Position numbers and translations under genes: made by a program. Below the pieces are notes generated by a model. That model did no database searches. It was not told the origin of the DNA and was given only the letters and a program-made list of their open reading frames with translations. From Beta vulgaris subsp. vulgaris (taxonomy: Eukaryota; Streptophyta; Magnoliopsida; Caryophyllales; Amaranthaceae), in the NCBI RefSeq assembly GCF_026745355.1, contig NC_079203.1, positions 5,987,352-6,051,351 on the forward strand: 64,000 bases of DNA, written 5' to 3'. This document shows positions 57,701 through 64,000 of this stretch, in pieces. Numbering within the stretch: the stretch's first letter is position 1; every line of letters begins with the position of its first letter.

Positions 57701-57968
57701 GTGGTTGTTCTCCCCAACTTATTTTCATCTCAGTTCGTTTCAGTTCAATTCAATTCAATTTAATTCAGTTGCAATCAGTACAATTCAGTGTAATTCAGTT
57801 CAGTTCATTTCAGCTCGGTTGCAATCAGTTCAGTTCAGTTTAGTTCAGATTCAATTATCATTTCTATTAGTTATAATTTAATTCATATCAATTTAGTTAC
57901 AATTAATTCAATTTGATTTAATTACAACCTGTTTAATTCAATTTAATTGTTTTATGTCGAAAACAACA
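57701..57968. mobile_element. Tourist/PIF-like MITE, third member of the AACTGAA-core family
   Basis: Begins GTGGTTGTTCTCCCCAACTT and ends near TTTTATGTCGAAAACAAC. It is the inverted version of the element at 45364-46271 (which ends AAGTTGGGGAGAACA and begins TGTTCTCTTCGGCATAAAAC). The body is TTCAGTTCAGTTCAATTCAA words. Confidence 0.6.
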
Positions 57969-60586
57969 TGTGCATACATGTTTAGAGTTTGTGATATGCA
58001 GAGGAAGATATTTGACGAAAACAATTTATTGCAATTGAGGTGAATCAGCACTAGTGACGTGCATTTGCTCATATCATATATTTTGTCCCTTTCACATGTC
58101 ATATGTGTCCATCACATTCACATAGACCCAAAACATCACAATTAATAATAAAAGAAACTAGGACCATGTAATAATAAACGATTTATTTTCAAATCAAAGA
58201 ACACATGCATTGACTAATAACTTGAACTCTTAAAAGCTATGCACATTTTCTACCATAAGATCTTCTGGATTGGGCAGCCACCACTACTGTTTATTTTGTA
58301 ATTTTGCATATTCTGGATTTTTGTCACAAAAGAAAAGCAGACACTTTCACCTTTTATTTTCCTTGGGCAGCTGATCGTAACCTTCCTATTTCTATATCAA
58401 CCAAATTTCCACATTCCACAAATCATATCCGCCTTTCCTTCTAGCTTCCTAATTTTACATTATTAAACTTCCAACATGATCTAATTAACCCACCTTTACC
58501 CTAATCAGCACACACAATTTTTGACATGGATACATGATTAACCTACTTTTTTTTAAAGAGATAAATAGACACTTCATGACACCAAAACAAAGAGAGTACA
58601 TATACTTTTTTTTAAATAATTCGAATAAATGCAATGATAGCTACTCCATTAGTAATATATATGTTCTTTTTGCATATTCTATAATATACATATTTCACCA
58701 CTAATATATATTATATTAAGTACATATTATTAATTACAAAAGTAATTAAATTTTGTTATTCAAAAAATGTATATTTATACGAATTTTAATTGATTCCATC
58801 TGACTATATCTTTTCGTATATATATATTTTTAATATGGAAGAAGTATGACTTAATAATGAGTTATAGTTTGAACTTTTTATACACTCGCTTTATTTTAAT
58901 GATGTGCCTAAAATATCTAAAGAAAAATTGCATTGGATGGTGATTAGAGATGTATATATTTTGAAAGCAATGAAAGATGAGTAATAATTATGGTGTTTGA
59001 TCTAAATTTTTCTTTAAAAAAAAACTCAATATCAAATATAACATGAGTACTCCATTATATAAGGATGAAGGGAGTAGCAGAGATTAGTTACAAGTTATAT
59101 ACTTTCCTAATGGAGTAACATATGATAATGTCACTTTCCTCAACCTATAAAGTCTCTAAAGGATGTGGTAAAGGTTTTGAATTTTGACCTTGACTATGTA
59201 ATCTTTCTTGACTATACCCTTTCTAAAAATAAACCTACTAATTAAAATTGCTAATAATTTATCAAGAAGAAGTATTAAGTGAGACTACCACATAATATTG
59301 TATATTATCCCCCAAAAAAGTATTTAAGTAACCATTACAATAAAAAAAAAGTTATCATATATGTAGTTCTAAAATTTAATAGTGAACATTAAATATATTT
59401 CACAAAAACAAAGTATATTTTTTGTTATATATTAGTGTTTAATTTGCCCCAACGATATGCTTTGTCTCGCTGCATGTTATTCTTTTTCTTTTATTCTTAT
59501 AACGAAATCAATTGAACTACAAGTCATGATATCAACATATACATTCACATGATACATAACGACCTTGTGTGTGTCTATGTGTGTATGTGTGTGTATTTTT
59601 AATATGTACTCTATATCATATACATACTTTTTAATAATTTTTAATTAGAAAAATTCTCTTATCTCTAAATAAATTTTTTCCCCATATATACCAATATGAA
59701 ATTGTAGATTAGTTGGTTAGTGCATGTTTTTCAAATGTGATGTTGTGGGTTTGAGTTTTAACAAATATCTTTTTAGTATTTTGTTTGTTTCATCTTATTG
59801 GCAAGAGAAAGATAGTATATGTGGCAGCATGGAAATTTTTTGTCTTGAATTTTGGATTGAATATAGATTTCATGACAAAAGCCTTAAATATATTCCATAA
59901 ATATTAAATATTTAAATATATTTCACGACAAAAATACAAGTCGATAGATGTCATTGATTGTTTTTTCACTGGATGCTTAGTCAGAAACACATCAAATGTT
60001 TCTACGTTTATCTTCTTATAACCTGCCCTTTGTCTCTTAATAGATTTCTCATTTCTAATTTGGGCAGTATTCATAAGCAAAGAAAATCCACAAAAAAAAA
60101 TCAATGTATAAGATAAAACATAGCATTGTAGGATCTTATTTGATTCGTCTTATCATTGTGTACATTTGGAAAATCAATTTTTTATCATTTTTATTATTAA
60201 TAATACGAAACATGCATTGGCAAACATTCGTTGGAGAAATGGAAAATCTATCCAGGGATGGAGGGAGTATTTTCCATGAAAAAAATCACATTAGACTCGT
60301 TTTAAATCTGATTGAGTTTGCCTTATTAAAGATACTTCTCCCGTTCTTCATAAGTGTTACATTCACTTTTTCATATAACTCAATGCATTCATTTGATCAT
60401 TAATATCTTTAATTACGCACAAGTGAAAATTATAAAAAATTGATATTTTCAAAACATATACTAAGACGAATCTAACAAGATCCCACCCGACAATACTTTT
60501 TTTTAAAATATAATAGCGAGAAAATAGAGTCAAAAATACTAATTGATGAATAGTGTCAAATTACTCAACGTACCATTAAAAACCAT
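57969..60586. other. AT-rich intergenic sequence with a SINE-like fragment
   Basis: No gene was found in these 2.6 kb. At 59708-59765 TTAGTTGGTTAGTGCATG and GTGGGTTTGAGTTTT resemble degenerate boxes A and B of a tRNA-derived SINE. The rest is AT-rich with TATATA and GTGTGT simple repeats. Confidence 0.4.
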
Positions 60587-61336
60587 GGTTGCTAAACGCA
60601 GCCTCACTTTACTAACGCAGCCTTAAAAAAACCCCAAAAAACCCTTATTATCATATTCTTTCTAAAAAAAACCCTTTTTCTCTCTAAAAATATTCTCTCC
60701 TCCTCTCTAACTGTTAGATATAAAAAACTTCATCGAAGATCTACAAATTTTAATTTGATATTCAATGGACCATAATTTTGACCCAAGCGAATTTCAATTT
60801 GATGTAAGTTGTGAATTTTTTTTTCGTAATTATGATGCAGGTTGTGAATTTTTTTTCGCAGATTCAAGTTGTAAATTTTTTTTTCATAATGTCTGTTTCG
60901 TGTAGACTACACGAAACAGATGATTCCGTTTCGTTTAGATTATACGAAACAATTGATTCTGTTTCGTGTGGACTACACGAAACAATTGGATCCGTTTCGT
61001 GCACCTTGCACGAAATACCAGTATTCCCTTCGAAATTCTGAAAGAAAGTTGGACGAAATTCAAAAAACTTATTCGCTTGATATTGAACCCGAAATGTGTA
61101 TAAGATCTAGTCATTTATCAATTTTCCAACATTTTCGAAAAGATTGAAGAGCTTGGAAACGAATTTGGGGTATAATGGTAGACGAATTTGTGAAATTTCG
61201 TGAACCAGAAATCTTCGAAGAGGAATAGGGTGATGAGAGAGGAGAGGAAGAGGGAGAAATAAATTGTGAGTGAATAAGGGTAATTTTGAAATTTAGATGG
61301 GTTGTACATGGTAAATGAAAGTTGCATTTAGCAACC
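60587..61336. mobile_element. TIR element upstream of the VQ gene, containing tandem palindromes
   Basis: Ends GGTTGCTAAACGCA and, reverse-complemented, GGTTGCTAAATGCA (one mismatch in 14) bound 750 bp. Inside are three copies of GTTGTGAATTTTTTTT-like sequence (60807-60890), four palindromes (60893-61015) and a weak open frame. No target duplication was recognised, so the superfamily is unknown. Confidence 0.5.
60893..61015. repeat. Four palindromes spaced exactly 33 bp apart
   Basis: Palindrome centres are at 60906, 60939, 60972 and 61005. The first is perfect: arm CTGTTTCGTGTAG, one central A, then the exact reverse complement. The second (GTTTCGTTTA arm) and third (TGTTTCGTGTGG arm) each have one mismatch. 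The fourth (TTTCGTGCA arm, 3-nt centre) is perfect again, although its arm sequence has changed on both sides. Confidence 0.9.
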
Positions 61337-61688
61337 CCTTCGGAGGAAGTATTTCTCTTATTGAAGCTAAAAACAAAACCCACATAAAAAAATCTCAGCC
61401 TTTCAAACCTCTTTAAATAACTATTAGGCATCTCATTTTCTCTATTTATCTTAGTATAATAGTAATGTGTCAACAGAATGTTCAGTTCATCTTCCTTCAA
61501 ACTCCCATGATTAAACAAATCTCAATTCCATCTCATTCAATCAACCCACAACAACAAATATAACCTTCCCTTTTTTTTCTTTCATATATGCTTCCACGAA
61601 ACAACCATCTTCTAGAATTCTAGTTCTTCAAACCTTTTCAAGAGTAAAAGACAAAAAATTCAAAAGAAAAACCTGAAAGAGATACCAT

Positions 61689-61696
61689 TATATAAA
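61689..61696 (+). promoter_or_regulatory. TATA box of the VQ gene
   Basis: TATATAAA lies 60 bp before the ATG, so transcription would start about 30 bp before it and give a short A-rich 5' leader. Confidence 0.6.
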
Positions 61697-61755
61697 CCCT
61701 TCTTTGATTATCTCTTAATCCATATTTTTCCATAACTACCAAAAGAAAAAAAAAG

Positions 61756-62241
61756 ATGGATATGCACAAAATGAAGGGCAAAAGAAGCAGAACCGCAGCA
61801 ACTAATCAAAATATAACTAAAAAAACATCAAAAAAAGGCGAAACGACGGCGTTAAAGGTTGTGTACATCTCAACCCCCATGAAAGTTACTACAAGTGCTA
61901 AAAAGTTTAGGGAGATAGTACAAGAACTTACAGGAAGAGAATCAGATGTAGCAAGGATCATGGAAAGTTGTGGTGGAAGAGATACGTGGACGGTTCCTGA
62001 TGATGATGATCAAGATAATAAAGGGATGATTAATAGTATTAATATTGAAAGATCAGTCCCACTTATGGTGCATCAAGATGATGGAACTTCACCTTCTAGT
62101 TCATCAGAGGAGTTGGTTGATCATCAGCAATTTCAAGGTGTTTTTCTAAGGGGACAAGAAAATAATTTTGGTGTTTTTGATTGTTCTAGTTTGTTGTATG
62201 ATCAATTTTTACATCAGATAGATGTTTATGGTAGCTACTAG
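61756..62241 (+). CDS. VQ-motif protein, sigma-factor-binding-protein-like
   Basis: Intronless, 161 residues, ending TAG. The VQ motif is FREIVQELTGRES (residues about 50-62), matching FxxxVQxLTG, and it is preceded by KVVYISTPMKV, a segment typical of the SIB1/SIB2 branch. The N-terminus is basic (KGKRSR, KKTSKKG) and could serve as a nuclear or plastid-targeting region. The C-terminal half is acidic and Ser/Asp/Gln-rich. VQ proteins bind the C-terminal WRKY domain of group I and IIc WRKY factors and tune defence and stress transcription; SIB members also bind plastid sigma factors. The first ATG after the TATA box is used; a second Met lies at residue 3. The single short exon is normal for the family. 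Confidence 0.92.
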   Translation: MDMHKMKGKRSRTAATNQNITKKTSKKGETTALKVVYISTPMKVTTSAKKFREIVQELTGRESDVARIMESCGGRDTWTVPDDDDQDNKGMINSINIERSVPLMVHQDDGTSPSSSSEELVDHQQFQGVFLRGQENNFGVFDCSSLLYDQFLHQIDVYGSY

Positions 62242-62729
62242 CTAGATATATATATTATATGGTACTATATCTTATTTAGAAGTATATGTTACTTTTTTAC
62301 TGTAAATTTTTATATATATGTTTCTGATGAACTAGTTTTTAGCATATTAGAATGTTTTGTGATTGATGTTAATTAGTATACATATAGTAGATTAGTTCAT
62401 AATAAACTTGTTCAATTGTCCCTGTAATTTTCATAGCTACTTTTCTAGTAGTCTGTGAGACTACTGATCAAATTTGATGCAGAATAATGTGTTCAATGGA
62501 ATTCATTACTTAACCAGATGAAGATTTAAGAGTCATCTTTTGGTTCAATCTAGTGAGTCTTAACTAATTTTACTCTAATAAACTCATGTCTTCTATGTTC
62601 GTAAATCGTACTTGCTAAGCCATTATTCTCCTATTTCTTGGAAGACCGAGAAACAACATCCTGTCTCTTGCTCCTTCACGGAGCGATCGAGATTTTTGGT
62701 TTGGTGGTTGCGGTTACTTGTGAGCTCAA
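62242..62729 (+). other. VQ gene 3' region
   Basis: AT-rich 3' untranslated sequence with an AATAAA-like signal (CATAATAAAC near 62398), followed by DNA with no recognised gene. Confidence 0.5.
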
Positions 62730-63090
62730 GGCTCCGTTTGGTAGGGCGTAAAACGTTTTCCTGGAAAACTGTTTTCCTCTATTTTCAGTTTAACATTGTT
62801 TGGTTGGCAAAAGAGTGTAAAACCATTTTCCTTTGGGGTAAATTTACTCTCCCAATGATGAAAAACCATTTTCCTTTCAAAATGAAGGGAAAACTATTTT
62901 CCTTATCTCTCTTGTACACTCTTCTCACTACCTCCTTACTTTCCCTTTCATTTTCCTTTGATTTCATCATTTTTATTACATCGAACCAAACAATGGAAAA
63001 CTAATTTTGGAATTGTGTTTTCCATTGTAAATTGTTTTCCATGAAAATCATTTTACACTGAAAATGTTTTACGCCCTACCAAACGGAGCC
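62730..63090. mobile_element. Tourist-like MITE
   Basis: TIRs GGCTCCGTTTGGTAGGGCGT and its exact complement ACGCCCTACCAAACGGAGCC, with further inverted similarity inside (AAAACGTTTTC / GAAAATGTTTT). Flanks are CAA and TAA, close to the TTA/TAA target of PIF/Harbinger MITEs. 361 bp, no gene. Confidence 0.8.
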
Positions 63091-64000
63091 TAAGTGGTTG
63101 AAGGGCTTGCTTCCTAGCCTAGAAATGCAACATTCTCATGCTAGAAGTATTTTCACTGTTTTGTGATAGTCTGTAGCTTTGGGTATCTTCATAGAATTTG
63201 GTGTTTGATGAGCTCACGAAACATATGGAGATTGATTGTGACTTTGTTCATGATTCTATCTAGGAGGGGTTCACTGCTCTTTCATAAGTGCTTATCTATG
63301 AACAAGTGGGGGGATCTTTTTACCAAAGTGTTGGAAAAGGGGACAGTTTGATTTGAGTTCTTACTCCACAAGTGGAGGATCTACATGCTACTTATTATTT
63401 TGATTTTTGAGGGTAGTAGTATAATATTTACCTAGCTTCAAACTAAATTTTAAATAATTTAATTCATTTCACCATTCCTTAATTTTTACATACTTCCATG
63501 TTACCGCTAAAAGAAAATTGATCATCTAACACAAACTAATATAAATTAATTATAAGTATTTTGCACATTTATTCGGCTTTTTCACTATATACCCTTGATA
63601 AAATATATATATTGCACCATATACTTTTTTGATTTTTGAAATTCACCATATACCCCTCATTTTTGAAAAAATACATCCACCTACTCTTAATGACTAACGA
63701 CGTTAAACTATGTTAGTCTTTAACCCCTAATAATCTCCCTGTAATCCTAATTAACTAACCTAAATATATCGCTAACCTTAACCCTAATACCCTAACCCTA
63801 ACCCCCACCCTCACAATCCCCCTTCCCCACCACCTGTGAGGCCCCCTTCCCCCACCCCATAGCCCCCCTCCCCCCTTCCGCCACCACGCAAAATCCGCTT
63901 CCGCCCCTTACCGGCCCCTGCAAACTCATGCAACCCCCTTCCCCCTGCATAATCGCACAACCCCCTCCCCTTGTCAAGTTGCCTTTTGTCAATCGTTGGC
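63091..64000. other. Intergenic sequence with telomere-like and C-rich tract
   Basis: No gene was recognised. At 63775-63805 CTTAACCCTAATACCCTAAC and CCTAACC words resemble degenerate plant telomere repeats (CCCTAAA), followed by a C-rich stretch to the end of the window with an open frame on the minus strand that is probably compositional. Confidence 0.4.

Noticed and set aside
59708..59765. Intact tRNA gene
   Set aside because: Boxes A and B are degenerate and no cloverleaf with paired acceptor arm could be drawn; at most a SINE fragment.

Overview
This is nuclear DNA from a flowering plant. It is AT-rich, has GT-AG introns, and contains a plant CLC anion-transporter gene, a plant-specific VQ-motif gene and many plant transposon families. 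A eudicot is likely; nothing seen fixes the species. Only two genes look intact: a vacuolar nitrate/proton exchanger of the CLC-a/b type (six coding exons, 4543-9460, + strand) and a single-exon VQ protein resembling sigma-factor-binding proteins (61756-62241, + strand). Almost everything else is mobile DNA or its remains.

Layout: 1-4542 holds promoter-like sequence, a foldback MITE, a candidate CLC leader exon and SINE pieces. 4543-9460 is the CLC gene, with a 625-bp solo LTR (5-bp target duplication) in intron 4. 9962-11474 is a non-autonomous Mutator-like element (MULE) with a 9-bp target duplication. 13.5-29.5 kb is a ~16-kb MULE carrying two convergent genes: a ULP1-type (C48) cysteine-protease-like gene on + and a FAR1/mudrA-type transposase gene on -. 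Its introns and spacers are filled with hundreds of short AACTGAA-containing tandem repeats. 30.4-31.7 kb is a foldback element nested in a mariner-like MITE. 31.8-34.5 and 37.7-41.5 kb are two long solo LTRs, each with a 5-bp target duplication. Between them lie a Tourist-like MITE, a non-autonomous hAT element (8-bp duplication), a probable copia LTR and a foldback MITE. 42-48 kb holds Helitron-like, mariner-like, Tourist-like and CACTA-like elements. 48.7-50.7 kb is a second copy of the 10-kb MULE; a Helitron is inserted in it, and the first copy preserves the empty site. 53.2-54.0 kb is a 5'-truncated LINE. 55.5-56.8 kb has a CACTA-type terminus and a decayed hAT transposase. 60.6-61.3 kb is a TIR element containing four palindromes spaced exactly 33 bp apart, just upstream of the VQ gene.

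The best candidate for something undescribed is the 13.5-29.5 kb MULE. Its repeat unit contains CTAAC, a plant branch-point-like motif, on one strand and TTTTCAG, a 3'-splice-site-like motif, on the other. The same arrays lie in introns of both oppositely transcribed genes, so the repeats may be intron-compatible in both directions, and the two pre-mRNAs could pair. Both genes carry many single-base frameshifts but almost no substitution-type stop codons, which suggests either a young element with uncorrected assembly errors or an unusual mode of decay.
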